Assembly (NCBI RefSeq): GCF_014896945.1
Contig: NZ_CP054719.1
Coordinates: forward strand, 729,153-793,152
Source of the DNA: Candidatus Bodocaedibacter vickermanii
GTDB lineage: Bacteria; Pseudomonadota; Alphaproteobacteria; UBA6184
Reading direction: 5' to 3'
Length of the DNA stretch: 64,000 bases
Shown here piece after piece: positions 35,219 to 45,691 of the stretch. The translations under genes were made by a program, and so were the position numbers. The notes beneath the pieces are model-generated. The model had not been told where the DNA came from and did no database searches. It saw only the letters and a list, made by a program, of their open reading frames with translations. Numbering within the stretch: the stretch's first letter is position 1; each line of letters opens with the position of its first letter.

Positions 35219-37560
35219 TACATCGCCCCTCCCAATGTAAAGAAGAAAGTTTCTTCCTGATCATATTCTTCTTTTATCAATGGTTTAGCAAGACCGACAA
35301 TCAATCGACCCATCATTGGGATATCAACTTGAAGTCCAAAACCAATGCTGACGCGTGTTTTCATGTCCCCGTTGCCTACAATAGACGGCTCATTCTCACG
35401 TGCTGGAGCCTTTGGAGTTCCAAGACCCCATACGCTTCCAACATCCACGAATGTTAATGCACGAACCCCCACATCCGCAGCGAAGGGGAATGAGAATTCT
35501 GTAGTAACTTTGTACATATTCAAACCACCTGTACCGTTACTGTTAAATGGATTTTTAGCGCCTGCCGTCTTAGATTCGGGTGCTTTTTCTCTTGGTCCCA
35601 GTCCTGCAACTTGGAATCCACGGAAAGACAAATACCCTAAACGATATCGTTCAAAAAAGTTGATGTAATGATTGTTGGTTTCCCACATTTTTCCAAATGC
35701 ACCTTTGACGGCCAACACCATTCCGCTGCGACCAAACGGAACATAATAATCGCCCGACAGATCTAACTTAACGTAATCTACATTTCCACCGATTCCAGAA
35801 TATTCCAAAGATCCAGATGCCTTAAATCCATCCGTAGGCGTAAAGCGGTCATCCCTGGTATCATAAATCATATTGAGCGAAGCTGCTGATTTGTAACGAT
35901 CTTCTTTTCTGTCACCATACTGAAGATTACGCATACTGCGTTGAGATTCCTCAAAGAAATTTGTATCATATCGTTTAAATGTATAGTCGACAGCCGTTCT
36001 AAAGTTTTCTGTCCAATTGAACGTCAGTGTGGGAGACCCCATATATGAAAACTCACGATATGCAGAATATTCTTTATCCTCATCATGCTTGATGTTTCCA
36101 GCGATCGAAAAATCTAAATCACGAACAATTGAGGGCTTTAAGATGCTGAGGTTTAAACTTTGAGTATTCGCACCAAAGACCGTCTGCAATTGCCCAGCTA
36201 TACCCGTACCTTTTATGTTACGATGACCAACGCTAGCATTTCCCGCGATCCCTTGCTTATGCCCGTAGGATACTCCGCCCATAATGCTGAAGAAAGAACG
36301 TTCAGACACGCGCAAAACCAAAATGATTTTATCCGGTGCTGACCCTTGACGTTTATCTGTTGCGATGTATGGTTCAAACAATCCAAGATTTCTTAAATTC
36401 TTGATAGACCTGCGCACTAATACCGGGTTAAAAGGATCGCCTTCTGAGATCATTAACTGATCACGAATTAGATGCTCACGCGTTAAGCGATTGCCTTCAA
36501 TCACAATTTTTTCAACAAATATTTTTTGCGCCTTTAAGACATTATACGTCACATCAATGGTGTGAGTCTTATCATCTTTTTTAAATTCGGGTGTAATCTG
36601 AACAAATGGGTAGCCTTGAGCTGCATAATAATCATTCAGTTTATCAATGGATTCTTCGATGCTTTCTTGGTTAAACACACTGCCACTAACGTAGGGTATT
36701 TCCTGCATAATTGTTGAGACATCCAACGATGGGAATGGGTTATTCAGTGCAATCTTACCCACCGAATATTGAACCCCCTCTGTTAATTGATACGTTAAGA
36801 AAAAGCCTTCATAATTAGGCAACAACTCAACAGTTGAACGATCAACTTTAAAATCATAAAAACCATTTTTTAAATAAAGTCTGCGCATCTTTTCTTCGTC
36901 AACGCGTATTCTGTTAGGATCATAAACGTTGTTTGTTTGGAAAAATGAAAACGTACCACTTTCTTCTGAATCAATCACAGACTTTAAATCCACAGAGTCA
37001 AAGTATGCATTACCCACCATATTAATCTTGGAGATATTCGTTGGAGCTCCTTCTTCAATTTTGAAGATTAAATCCAAACGATTTTCGGGTCGTTCAATAA
37101 TTTGAGGCGTTACACGGGCATTAAAATATCCCTTGGAACGATAGATCTGTAATAAGATATCCACAGCTTTTAATACATCAGCCTTTTTAAATACCTGACG
37201 ACTTTCAAGGTGCAATTCTTTCTTGACCATGTCTTCTGGTACTGCCGACATACCTTCGAAAGCTATTTCGTTTAAAATGGGGTTTTCTGAAACTTGAATG
37301 AAAAGCTTTTGACCTTCGAATGAGAATGAAATGCTGCTAAACAATCCTGTTGCAAACAAGTTTTTCAAGTCATCATTGATTAGCTGGGAGTCATAGGAAT
37401 CGCCAATCTTTGATCGCAAGTATGATTGAATTACGGAAGGATCAACACGTCCGCTACCTTTTACTTGAATATCTTTGATGGACTCTGCAGCAACCGCAGA
37501 CGCGAACACACTGACTAACAGTGCCGCTATCATTTTTTTATTCATCTTCACACTCAACAC
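35218..37560 (-). CDS. bamA: outer-membrane protein assembly factor BamA
   Basis: 780 residues, normal length. A signal peptide precedes SIKDIQVKGSGRVDPSVIQSYL, the start of the first of five POTRA domains (to about 420). A 16-strand barrel follows, with SVGHRNIKGTG, a lid-loop region and the terminal strand ending FFFTLGGAM. BamD is encoded separately at 41825. It inserts barrel proteins such as those at 16.4, 17.2 and 56.2 kb. rseP lies 13 bases upstream. Confidence 0.97.
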   Translation of the reverse strand: MLSVKMNKKMIAALLVSVFASAVAAESIKDIQVKGSGRVDPSVIQSYLRSKIGDSYDSQLINDDLKNLFATGLFSSISFSFEGQKLFIQVSENPILNEIAFEGMSAVPEDMVKKELHLESRQVFKKADVLKAVDILLQIYRSKGYFNARVTPQIIERPENRLDLIFKIEEGAPTNISKINMVGNAYFDSVDLKSVIDSEESGTFSFFQTNNVYDPNRIRVDEEKMRRLYLKNGFYDFKVDRSTVELLPNYEGFFLTYQLTEGVQYSVGKIALNNPFPSLDVSTIMQEIPYVSGSVFNQESIEESIDKLNDYYAAQGYPFVQITPEFKKDDKTHTIDVTYNVLKAQKIFVEKIVIEGNRLTREHLIRDQLMISEGDPFNPVLVRRSIKNLRNLGLFEPYIATDKRQGSAPDKIILVLRVSERSFFSIMGGVSYGHKQGIAGNASVGHRNIKGTGIAGQLQTVFGANTQSLNLSILKPSIVRDLDFSIAGNIKHDEDKEYSAYREFSYMGSPTLTFNWTENFRTAVDYTFKRYDTNFFEESQRSMRNLQYGDRKEDRYKSAASLNMIYDTRDDRFTPTDGFKASGSLEYSGIGGNVDYVKLDLSGDYYVPFGRSGMVLAVKGAFGKMWETNNHYINFFERYRLGYLSFRGFQVAGLGPREKAPESKTAGAKNPFNSNGTGGLNMYKVTTEFSFPFAADVGVRALTFVDVGSVWGLGTPKAPARENEPSIVGNGDMKTRVSIGFGLQVDIPMMGRLIVGLAKPLIKEEYDQEETFFFTLGGAM

Positions 37561-37573
37561 CCTTTCTAGGCTT

Positions 37574-38647
37574 TTACTTAAAAAATACGTCTTTATAGGT
37601 TACAACTAGGGTTAATAATAATAAAGCCCCCAAACCAATAGCAAATGACCATTCTTGAATTTTTTCACTTACAGGCTTTCCCCGAATTGCTTCGATCATA
37701 TAAAACATTATGTGTCCGCCGTCCAACGTTGGAATGGGAAGCAGGTTAAAGAACCCTAAGCTTGTAGAAATTAACGCCGCATAAAAGATCACAACCATTA
37801 CCCCCATAGACGCGGCCGTTTTAATCCCTTTTGCCATTGCAATAGGTCCGCCCAATCCGTCCATGCTAGTCTTTAGTATCATATTCTTAATACCCACAAG
37901 CGTTGCGATGGAAATATTCACCGGATACGTCAACGCCGAATAAACAGAACTTCCGAATTGAAAGGCTGCCCCACGCCCAGTCTTGACACCCAAGATGAAT
38001 CGTTCAGAATCGCCTGCCTTTACGCTGTTAGCCAAAAACATATAGCGATGCATTCCACCATCACGTTGAACTTCAACGTTAATTTCCGGCGACTTTAATT
38101 CGCTCATAGCCTCTAAAACGTCAGAGAATGAATTGACTGCTTTGCCATTAATTGATTTAATTTCGTCGCCAACAATTAATCCTGCGGCTTTTGCTGGGCT
38201 GTTTTCAGCAAAGCTATCAATCTTTGAGGATACTTCTGGTTGCCCACTTAAATAAAAGACGGCAAAAAACAGAGCGATAGCCAATAGATAGTTAGCTGCT
38301 GGCCCCCCAATAGAAACGATCATGCGTTGCTTAACTGATCGATAGTACAAGGACTTTGATTTTTCTTCTTCAGAAATCGTTTTATCAACTGATGTGCTGG
38401 CCGCATCCATATCACCAAAGAAACGGACATATCCCCCCAGAGGAATCCAACTGAATTTCCAGCGAGTTCCTTTTGAATCTGTCCATCCAAAGATCTCTTT
38501 TCCAAAACCAATTGAAAAGGTATCCACCTTGATTCCGAAATATCTAGCCGGTAAAAAATGTCCTAATTCGTGAACAAACACAATAAATGATAAAACAACA
38601 ACAAACAGTAGTGTGGTTGTTAAAAATTCTGTTGCAAATTCTTGCAT
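37574..38647 (-). CDS. rseP: site-2 protease RseP/MmpA
   Basis: 357 residues from ATG 38645-38647 (AGG 6 bases upstream); an ATG five codons earlier is an alternative. The zinc motif HELGH is in FIVFVHELGHFLPARYFGIKV; one PDZ domain (VGDEIKSINGKAVNSFSDVLEAM) and the second metal site LLPIPTLDGGHIMFYMIEAIRGKPV follow. A single PDZ domain is usual in Alphaproteobacteria. It cleaves membrane-bound substrates such as anti-sigma factors and remnant signal peptides. Order rseP-bamA-fabZ is conserved in the class. Confidence 0.95.
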   Translation of the reverse strand: MQEFATEFLTTTLLFVVVLSFIVFVHELGHFLPARYFGIKVDTFSIGFGKEIFGWTDSKGTRWKFSWIPLGGYVRFFGDMDAASTSVDKTISEEEKSKSLYYRSVKQRMIVSIGGPAANYLLAIALFFAVFYLSGQPEVSSKIDSFAENSPAKAAGLIVGDEIKSINGKAVNSFSDVLEAMSELKSPEINVEVQRDGGMHRYMFLANSVKAGDSERFILGVKTGRGAAFQFGSSVYSALTYPVNISIATLVGIKNMILKTSMDGLGGPIAMAKGIKTAASMGVMVVIFYAALISTSLGFFNLLPIPTLDGGHIMFYMIEAIRGKPVSEKIQEWSFAIGLGALLLLTLVVTYKDVFFK

Positions 38648-38763
38648 ATCAAACCTAAACATTAAATCTTTCTTAATATACTCAGGAATGTATAGAAAGC
38701 CAATGAGTTTTTTATCTTTTCAAGCTGCTGTTCACATTAACCATTTATTCGCTGAACTATCCC

Positions 38764-38793
38764 TTGCACAATTGATTTGTCTGCTTGTATACT
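38764..38793 (+). promoter_or_regulatory. promoter of the rlmB-plsY-dprA unit
   Basis: TTGCAC (38764-38769) and TATACT (38788-38793) are separated by 18 bases. Transcription would start near 38800, leaving a 24-base leader with GGAG in front of the GTG at 38824. This rules out the longer reading frame that begins inside the promoter. Confidence 0.65.
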
Positions 38794-38823
38794 TTGGAAA
38801 CAATTACTCAATCGGAGCATTAC

Positions 38824-39552
38824 GTGGAGCAACGAGCCTCTTCATCAAAATTATTTTTATATGGTACGCATGCTGTAAACGCAGCATTGCAGAATTCAAA
38901 ACGTCAACATAAGAACTTATACGTCGTTGCAGAAAATGCAGAGGCATATAGCGCTTATTCAAAAATTTTAAAAAAGGTAACGAAAAAAGAGTTAGAAAAA
39001 TTCGTTCCCGCTGATGCCGTTCATCAAGGTATCGTTTTAGAAACAACACCATTACCGAATGTACATTTAGAACACTTGCCCTTGCAGAACGACCCATGCT
39101 TGATTTTGGCATTTGATCAAGTAACTGACCCGCACAATGTAGGAGCAATTCTGCGTTCCGCCGCCTGTTTTAATGTGGATGGCGTGATTCATACCGAACG
39201 CAACAGCCCCTTAGAAAGTGGTGTGTTAGCAAAATCTGCTTGTGGAGCCTTAGACCGAGTACCCTTTTCCAAGGTTACTAACCTGTCCCGTACATTAGAA
39301 ATATTAAAGGAAAAAGGCTTTTGGGTTGTGGGATTATCTGAACATGGTAAGCAATCCCTGCATGAACTAGATTTACCAAAAAAAATAGTCTTAGTTATTG
39401 GCGCCGAAGGATCTGGCATGCGCAGATTGGTAACCGAAACGTGTGATTTTTTAGCACAGCTTCCCACCAACCCAGACTTTCCAACTCTGAATGCATCTAA
39501 CGCTGCGGCAGTCGCTTTATATGAACTTCAACAACAATTAAGGAGACAATAA
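38824..39552 (+). CDS. rlmB: 23S rRNA (guanosine-2251-2'-O)-methyltransferase, SpoU family
   Basis: 242 residues from GTG 38824, with GGAG 6 bases upstream. An N-terminal substrate-binding domain (LFLYGTHAVNAAL) is followed by the trefoil-knot SPOUT domain with LAFDQVTDPHNVGAILRSA, LVIGAEGSGMRRLV and LNASNAAAVALYEL, the three SpoU motifs. RlmB is the best match, but TrmH-like tRNA methyltransferases share these motifs. It overlaps plsY by 1 base (TAATG). Confidence 0.9.
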   Translation: MEQRASSSKLFLYGTHAVNAALQNSKRQHKNLYVVAENAEAYSAYSKILKKVTKKELEKFVPADAVHQGIVLETTPLPNVHLEHLPLQNDPCLILAFDQVTDPHNVGAILRSAACFNVDGVIHTERNSPLESGVLAKSACGALDRVPFSKVTNLSRTLEILKEKGFWVVGLSEHGKQSLHELDLPKKIVLVIGAEGSGMRRLVTETCDFLAQLPTNPDFPTLNASNAAAVALYELQQQLRRQ

Positions 39553-40199
39553 TGAGCATGAACATATTATTAATATGGTGTGTAATCGCCTATTTGATTG
39601 GATCCATTCCTTTTGGATATATTTTAGTTAAACTGTTTCTAAAACAAGATGTTAGAAAACAAGGCTCTGGAAATATTGGCGCCACAAATGTCTTGCGAAC
39701 GGGCGGCAAGAAGCTGGCGCTTGCAACCTATGTTCTGGACATTACCAAGGTCTGGATTCCTATGCTGCTGTTTAACGTTATCATGAATCCTATCAATGAT
39801 ATGCCCTCTGATATTCTTTTAAGTTCATTGATGATTGTTGGAGGAACAGGAGTTATAGGTCACATGTATTCATGTTGGTTGAAATTTAATGGTGGAAAAG
39901 GTGTCGCATCATTTACAGGATTTTGCGCATGGTTGTTTCCGTATAGTGCTATCATAGGAATTTTTGTTTTCTTAATCATCGCATTTTCAACAAAAATTGT
40001 GTCGATTGCATCTTTAATTGGAATCATCGCTGCTGGTATTTATGTGATTTTTTACGTTTTTCCCATCCTTGATACTCCCACACAATTAATGTTGGTATCA
40101 AAAATATTTTTCATTTTTATCATTCTGTTAATTTTTGTGCGTCATAAAGGTAATATCGCACGCCTAATGAAAGGCGAGGAAAACAAAGTAAAATTTTAA
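39552..40199 (+). CDS. plsY: glycerol-3-phosphate acyltransferase PlsY
   Basis: 215 residues with five membrane spans. The three PlsY motifs are seen: LIGSIPFGYILVKL, GSGNIGATNVLRTGGKKLA and GHMYSCWLKFNGGKGVASF. It transfers acyl groups from acyl-phosphate to glycerol-3-phosphate, the first step of phospholipid synthesis. It starts on the rlmB stop codon and is followed by dprA after 9 bases. Confidence 0.97.
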   Translation: MSMNILLIWCVIAYLIGSIPFGYILVKLFLKQDVRKQGSGNIGATNVLRTGGKKLALATYVLDITKVWIPMLLFNVIMNPINDMPSDILLSSLMIVGGTGVIGHMYSCWLKFNGGKGVASFTGFCAWLFPYSAIIGIFVFLIIAFSTKIVSIASLIGIIAAGIYVIFYVFPILDTPTQLMLVSKIFFIFIILLIFVRHKGNIARLMKGEENKVKF

Positions 40200-40208
40200 G
40201 AGTGTGGC

Positions 40209-41291
40209 ATGGGTCAACAAGAGCTTGTAGATTGGATTCGCCTTATTGGTACTGAGAACGTAGGCCCCGCCACATTTCGACATTTATTACAACGTTATGG
40301 TTCGGCATCAGAAGCTTTAAAGATGTTGCCCAGCATTAGCAAAGAAAAACGGTTAACCATACCCAGTATTAACTTTGCGGAAGACCAACTGCAAAAAGCC
40401 CACGAACACGATATTAAAATACTAACGTGGGATGATGCCGAATATCCCACTTATTTAAAGGCGATTGATTCAGCGCCACCCGTACTATATATAAAGGGAA
40501 ACCATAAGTTATTTTACAATCAAAATTTTGCCATCGTTGGTAGTCGAAATGCATCATTAAATGGAATTAAATTTACACGAGATGTTAGTTCTGATTTAGG
40601 TGCATCTGGCTTAAACATCGTATCCGGCCTTGCCCAAGGAATTGATACAGCCGCTCATCAGGGCTCCTTAGACACTGGAACCATTGCTGTCTTAGGCGGA
40701 GGAATTGATGTTATTTATCCAAAAGAAAACGCAGGATTGCATACGTTGATTGGAGAGCAAGGATTATTAGTTTCTGAATTTCCATTTGGGACACCGCCAG
40801 CAGCGCATCATTTTCCAAGGCGCAATCGCATTATCGCAGGGCTGTCGTCAGGGGTTCTGGTAGTAGAAGCCCTACATCAATCAGGATCAATGATCACAGC
40901 AAATTATGCCAATGACTTTGGTCGAGATATATTTGCAGCTCCAGGCTTTCCCTATGATCCGCGATCAGAAGGTCCCAATCAATTAATCATGAACGGTGCT
41001 TATCTTGTAAGAAGCGCTGCTGATATTATCGATCATCTTTCAATCCACTTGGATCTGATAAAATCATTTGATCCAAAAAAATACTTCCCAACCCCAGGAC
41101 CAGAGGTTCGGGGTCTTTCAGAAATGAAATCTAAAGTACTGGATTTATTGTCAACAGCACCGATTGACATAGATTCAATCATTCAACATACAGGCCTATC
41201 CGCGGCGTATGTATGGGATGTAATGTTGGAATTAGAGCTTTCAGGAAAATTAGAACGACTTGCGGGAAATAAAGTAAGCTTGAGACCTTAG
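40209..41291 (+). CDS. dprA: DNA processing protein DprA
   Basis: 360 residues. A SAM-like N-terminal domain is followed by the Rossmann-fold core (AIVGSRNASLNGIKF, SGLAQGIDTAAHQGSL, TIAVLGGGIDVIYPKEN, FPRRNRIIAGLSSGVLVVEA) and a C-terminal winged-helix domain (MKSKVLDLLSTAPIDIDSIIQHTGLS). It loads RecA on incoming single-stranded DNA in transformation. Its presence together with a TfoX-N gene is suggestive, but no ComEC or pilus genes are in this window. Confidence 0.97.
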   Translation: MGQQELVDWIRLIGTENVGPATFRHLLQRYGSASEALKMLPSISKEKRLTIPSINFAEDQLQKAHEHDIKILTWDDAEYPTYLKAIDSAPPVLYIKGNHKLFYNQNFAIVGSRNASLNGIKFTRDVSSDLGASGLNIVSGLAQGIDTAAHQGSLDTGTIAVLGGGIDVIYPKENAGLHTLIGEQGLLVSEFPFGTPPAAHHFPRRNRIIAGLSSGVLVVEALHQSGSMITANYANDFGRDIFAAPGFPYDPRSEGPNQLIMNGAYLVRSAADIIDHLSIHLDLIKSFDPKKYFPTPGPEVRGLSEMKSKVLDLLSTAPIDIDSIIQHTGLSAAYVWDVMLELELSGKLERLAGNKVSLRP

Positions 41292-41545
41292 CAGGTGGGC
41301 CCCACTGTTAAGTGGATTAGACAAAAACGCCCTTAATCTTAGAGCGCGTCTTCACATTTATGACAATCGTTTTAAAAGAGTCATGGAATGAGCAATGATG
41401 ATAATGGGTTCAGCGTCACGCTGGTGGATACCCCGGCACGTTGCCTGAGCGGATCTGCTTGAGACAAGTCAGAGACGAATCTGTTCTTGATCAAAAAACT
41501 ATTGGTTTGAAGATTATATCGATTGAGTTTTTTTAATGAAAAAGT
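41292..41545. repeat. spacer with palindromic repeat
   Basis: Between dprA and the initiator tRNA. It begins with the GCAGGTGGGCCCCA motif that recurs near 59518, and includes CAGCGTCACGCTGG and CGGCACGTTGCCTG hairpin modules (about 41409-41450). No credible gene. Confidence 0.65.
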
Positions 41546-41622
<77 letters not shown>

Positions 41623-41824
41623 TTAATGTAGGGGGATTATATCAAAATAACACGACTTGTCAAGCAAAGAGTTTTCTTAGTAAATCTTTAACGAATAAGA
41701 TCGCATAACGAGTGCGTACTCTCTCTTTAAAAATATATAGACGCTCGATTACAATAAAAACTTTCTATGGTGATTTTTCTATGAATATGCTAACAATTAA
41801 TCAAGTCAAACAAGGATAAAGCGG

Positions 41825-42541
41825 ATGTTGAAAAAGGTTGTTATGGTATTTGGGTTAGCCCTGTTAACAGTGGCGTGTGATCCATTAGATGAATATCGCA
41901 ATAAATCGGATACTTATTTATATGATACAGGTATGGATTATTTGGAATACGGACGCCATGAACGGGCGGCTAAAGTATTTGAAGAAGTAGACTTGCAACA
42001 TCCATCCTCACCATTGGCACCGAAAGCATTGCTAATGGCTGGATACTGTTATTATTTAGAAAGCAATCCCGACAGTCGAAATACCAATAGATTTCCAGAC
42101 GCATTAGATAAATTTGAAAGCTTTGTTCGTTTGCACCCCAACCATGAAATGATCCCTTACGCACTTTACATGATGGGAATGTGTCATTTTGAAATGCTTG
42201 GAGATGAAATGCGCGACCAGACTGCATCGGCAAAAGCTGTGGGCTATTTTTCAAATGTGACTGAACGTTTTCCAAAGTCACCCTATGCAAAAGATGCCAG
42301 TGAGAAATTAAAGATTCTTACCCTGTACGCAGCAAAAAAACATGTGTATATCGCAGAGGTATTAATGCGAGAAGATCGTCATGCCCCAGCAATTGCAAGA
42401 TTGCAACACGCATTAAAGATGGGATTAGACGCAGAATCAAAACGACAAGCGATTGAAATGTTAAATACCTGTTACATCGTATTGAAGTTAAATCATTTAG
42501 TAACACCAACAGAGAATAAAGAGGTATCTGTACAGCCATAA
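41825..42541 (+). CDS. bamD: BAM complex lipoprotein BamD
   Basis: 238 residues. The lipoprotein signal MLKKVVMVFGLALLTVAC has the lipobox LTVAC, followed by tetratricopeptide repeats (LYDTGMDYLEYGRHERAAKVFEEVDLQHPSSPLAPKALLMAGYCYYL and later repeats). It couples BamA to substrates at the outer membrane. It overlaps recN by 1 base (TAATG), an order common in Alphaproteobacteria. Confidence 0.95.
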   Translation: MLKKVVMVFGLALLTVACDPLDEYRNKSDTYLYDTGMDYLEYGRHERAAKVFEEVDLQHPSSPLAPKALLMAGYCYYLESNPDSRNTNRFPDALDKFESFVRLHPNHEMIPYALYMMGMCHFEMLGDEMRDQTASAKAVGYFSNVTERFPKSPYAKDASEKLKILTLYAAKKHVYIAEVLMREDRHAPAIARLQHALKMGLDAESKRQAIEMLNTCYIVLKLNHLVTPTENKEVSVQP

Positions 42542-44190
42542 TGTTAGTGCGCCTTGACATTGAAAATGTTGCGATTATTAAAAAATCAGCCCTGACGTTT
42601 GATTCGGGGCTGACAGTATTTACCGGTCAAACTGGGGCAGGTAAATCTATTTTATTAGATTCGCTGAGTTTATGTTTGGGTGCCAGGGCTGATACAGATC
42701 TGATTCGTCACGGTCAAGATAAAGCGATTGTTAGTGCAGTATTTAATATTGATCAACGCACACCGATTTACAACCTATTATCTGAACATGGAATCCCCGC
42801 AGAAACGTCTGAATTAGTTGTTCGAAGAATCTTGGTTCGCGACGGAAACAGTCGATGTTTCTTAAATGATTATCCCGTCAGTTTAGGCTTAATCAAACTG
42901 GTTTCAAATCACCTAATGGAAATTCATCAACAATTTGACCGCATGCTGGATGCATCTGCACATCGCAGTGTGTTGGATGAATATGCCGGACATTCTGAAG
43001 TGTTATCCACGACAAAGGAAATCTTTAATCAGTGGAAGCAGGCTGAATCTGAGTTGGAAGATCATCGTTTGCGTATGGAGCAGGCATTGAGGGACAAAGA
43101 GTATTTAGAACATAAAGTTAAAGAGCTTTCAGACTTTGCTCCTCAATTAAACGAAGAACAAACATTGGTTGAACAACGCACGTTCATCAAACAAAAAGAA
43201 GCGATCCTAAAAGCATATCACACCGTTGCCGATGCATTTGATGGCGATATTAAAAGCGCAGGATTGCATGCATACAAAACGCTTAGTAAATTTGATGATG
43301 CAACATCCATTTCATTGTGCGAAGCCATGGATCGGGTATTGTCAGATATGACCGAAATTTCTGCACGAGCCAACGATCACTTGAATTCATTAATGGATAA
43401 GTCGTTGTCATTATCAACCATCGAAGATCGACTGTTTGAATTACGACAGCTTGCCCGAAAATATAAATGCATGCCCGATGAACTTTCAAACAGCCTTGAA
43501 GAGGCTATTAATTTATTGAACGTTGTTCATGATGCATCTGCAGGTGTTAAAAAATTAGAACAGTCTGTTGAAAATTTCAAGCACGCCTTTGCAAAGGTCG
43601 CAGCTGAACTATCTGAGCGCCGCAAAGACAAAGCTGCTGAATTGGATCGATTAATTGCAATAGAACTGCCGCCCTTAAAATTGGGGTCGGTTAAATTTGC
43701 AACCAATATTACCCCATTAAACGAATCGCACTGGCAAAGCGCTGGCATAGACGTCGTTGAATTTCTAGTCGACATGAACCAGCAAGGCATCATGCTGCCA
43801 CTGAACAAAGTTGCATCGGGCGGAGAAATGGCGCGATTAATGTTGGCATTAAAAGTATGCTTAGCCCGTTCAGGATCAACGCCAGGGTTGGTATTTGACG
43901 AGGTCGATAGCGGCGTAGGCGGCGATGTTGCGAATGCTGTGGGTCAACGGTTGCGTCAACTATCAAAACATCTGCAAGTACTGGTCATTACGCATTCCCC
44001 CCAAGTTGCAAGCGCAGGCGATATCCATTGGGTCATTGAAAAAACAATGGAACCCGACGGCGTTGAAACCCGCCCCATGCTGCTGACATTAAATCAACGT
44101 ATTGATGAAATTGCACGCATGATGGCAGGCGACCATATCACCCCCGAAGCAAAAGCCGCTGCAGCCGTATTGTTAAATCAACGAACCTAG
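42541..44190 (+). CDS. recN: DNA repair protein RecN
   Basis: 549 residues, normal length. The Walker A motif VFTGQTGAGKSILLDSL is at the N-terminus, a long coiled coil lies in the middle, and the signature (KVASGGEMARLMLALKVCL) and Walker B (LVFDEVDSGVGGDVANAVGQRL) are at the end. This SMC-like ATPase acts in double-strand break repair. It follows bamD with a 1-base overlap. Confidence 0.97.
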   Translation: MLVRLDIENVAIIKKSALTFDSGLTVFTGQTGAGKSILLDSLSLCLGARADTDLIRHGQDKAIVSAVFNIDQRTPIYNLLSEHGIPAETSELVVRRILVRDGNSRCFLNDYPVSLGLIKLVSNHLMEIHQQFDRMLDASAHRSVLDEYAGHSEVLSTTKEIFNQWKQAESELEDHRLRMEQALRDKEYLEHKVKELSDFAPQLNEEQTLVEQRTFIKQKEAILKAYHTVADAFDGDIKSAGLHAYKTLSKFDDATSISLCEAMDRVLSDMTEISARANDHLNSLMDKSLSLSTIEDRLFELRQLARKYKCMPDELSNSLEEAINLLNVVHDASAGVKKLEQSVENFKHAFAKVAAELSERRKDKAAELDRLIAIELPPLKLGSVKFATNITPLNESHWQSAGIDVVEFLVDMNQQGIMLPLNKVASGGEMARLMLALKVCLARSGSTPGLVFDEVDSGVGGDVANAVGQRLRQLSKHLQVLVITHSPQVASAGDIHWVIEKTMEPDGVETRPMLLTLNQRIDEIARMMAGDHITPEAKAAAAVLLNQRT

Positions 44191-44290
44191 AAACGGCAAC
44201 GTACCGTTGCCAGGGATGATCCCTGGACCCAACAGGCAACCAGAGGTTGCATCCGTTAGGTTAAACCCGATTTGGTTAGACACGAATTAT
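44191..44290. repeat. three consecutive palindromes plus linker
   Basis: GGCAACGTACCGTTGCC, CCAGGGATGATCCCTGG and GGCAACCAGAGGTTGC follow one another directly after the recN stop, then the ATCCGTTAGGTTAAACCCGA linker and GACACGAATTAT. This is a compact example of the hairpin family. The remaining 190 bases before the antiporter gene show nothing further. Confidence 0.85.
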
Positions 44291-44482
44291 AAACAACACC
44301 GTTGCAATAATAATTTAAACTAGGGTTATCCCGTAGATTAAAATGCTGCGGAAAAACAACGTCATTCATAAAAATGGATAAAAAACGCAAAAATAGTGAG
44401 ATCTATTTGACTTACTGTTCATACCTGGTTATCTCTAGGATAGAAGGTAATGAATGATAAGATGAAAAGGTAAAAGAGATAG

Positions 44483-45691
44483 ATGTTCGAAACGCAATAT
44501 TTTTCAGATATATTATGGTTTTTGTTTGCAGCGGTATTGGTGTCTGCAATTTCCGCACGTATACGATCAAGCCCCGTGCTTGGATATTTAATGGCAGGTG
44601 TTGCTATGGGACCCTGGGCATTGGATTTAATTCAAAATGTGGAAAATAGCCGCAACATTTCTGAGTTGGGATTAGTATTCTTATTCTTTGCGATCGGTCT
44701 TGGAATGTCAATCGAACGTCTTTTGATATTGCGTAGATATTTGTTTGGTTTGGGTACATTGCAAGTGGTCATTACAGGTGCTGTGTTGATCGGAATATCA
44801 CATCTGCTTGGATTCCCCCTTATGACATCGATTATTGTTGCCAGCAGCTTAGCATTATCATCAACCGCCATTGTCTTACAATTATTGTCGGAAGCAAACG
44901 AGATGTCGTCTCGTCATGGTCGTGTTACATTTTCAGTGTTGCTGCTGCAAGATCTTGCTGCAATTTTATTGTTGGTGCTTGTAGACTTTATAAAACCAAA
45001 CCCATCCGGTGAATCTGAAGCGATGACCATTATGTACGTGGCAGTGAATATACTGAAATCAGCAGGTGGTGTGGTATTCATGGTAATATTGGGTCGCTTT
45101 GTAATTCGCCCTATTTTCAGATTTTTGGGAGATGCTTATCAAGCCGACTTGTTTATGGCATTCACATTATTAGTAATTTTAGGGACAAGTGCTTTGGCTC
45201 ATAAAATTGGAGTTTCTATTGAGTTTGCGGCATTTACCATTGGATTGCTGTTATCGGATAGCGAATTTAGAAATAAAGTTGAAAACGTTATTCGATCGTT
45301 TAGAGGATTATTATTGGGATTGTTCTTTATGGGCATTGGCATGTCGATTAGCATCACCATGTTGTGGACGTATTTAGGATCAATCCTTGGGTTAACACTT
45401 ATATTTATCCCTATTAAATTTGTGATCATGTACGTGTCAAGCCGCAGCTTTGGATTGTCTCATTGGGTAGCCGTTCGCGTTTCAACGTATATTGCACCAG
45501 GCGGAGAATTTGCATTCGTAATTTTAGGTCCTGCAATCTTGCATCAATTAATTTCACCCGAGATCGGAAACATTGCTGTATTGGCGGCTGCAATTTCGAT
45601 GATGTGTACGCCTCTATTGGATCGTTTGATTCGATGGCTAATGCCCGTTGAGGAAGAGCAAGACGAAGTTGTTGAGGAAGAAACCGTTTAA
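44483..45691 (+). CDS. CPA2-family monovalent cation:proton antiporter (KefB-type)
   Basis: 402 residues with 12-13 membrane spans. The pattern SPVLGYLMAGVAMGPWALDLI, ELGLVFLFFAIGLGMSIERL, ASSLALSSTAIVLQLL and VLLLQDLAAILLLVL is that of the Na_H exchanger domain of CPA2 proteins. KefB/KefC have a further C-terminal TrkA-N domain of about 200 residues; here the protein ends in an acidic tail, so nucleotide regulation is absent. Substrate (K+ or Na+) cannot be told. It is monocistronic. Confidence 0.88.
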   Translation: MFETQYFSDILWFLFAAVLVSAISARIRSSPVLGYLMAGVAMGPWALDLIQNVENSRNISELGLVFLFFAIGLGMSIERLLILRRYLFGLGTLQVVITGAVLIGISHLLGFPLMTSIIVASSLALSSTAIVLQLLSEANEMSSRHGRVTFSVLLLQDLAAILLLVLVDFIKPNPSGESEAMTIMYVAVNILKSAGGVVFMVILGRFVIRPIFRFLGDAYQADLFMAFTLLVILGTSALAHKIGVSIEFAAFTIGLLLSDSEFRNKVENVIRSFRGLLLGLFFMGIGMSISITMLWTYLGSILGLTLIFIPIKFVIMYVSSRSFGLSHWVAVRVSTYIAPGGEFAFVILGPAILHQLISPEIGNIAVLAAAISMMCTPLLDRLIRWLMPVEEEQDEVVEEETV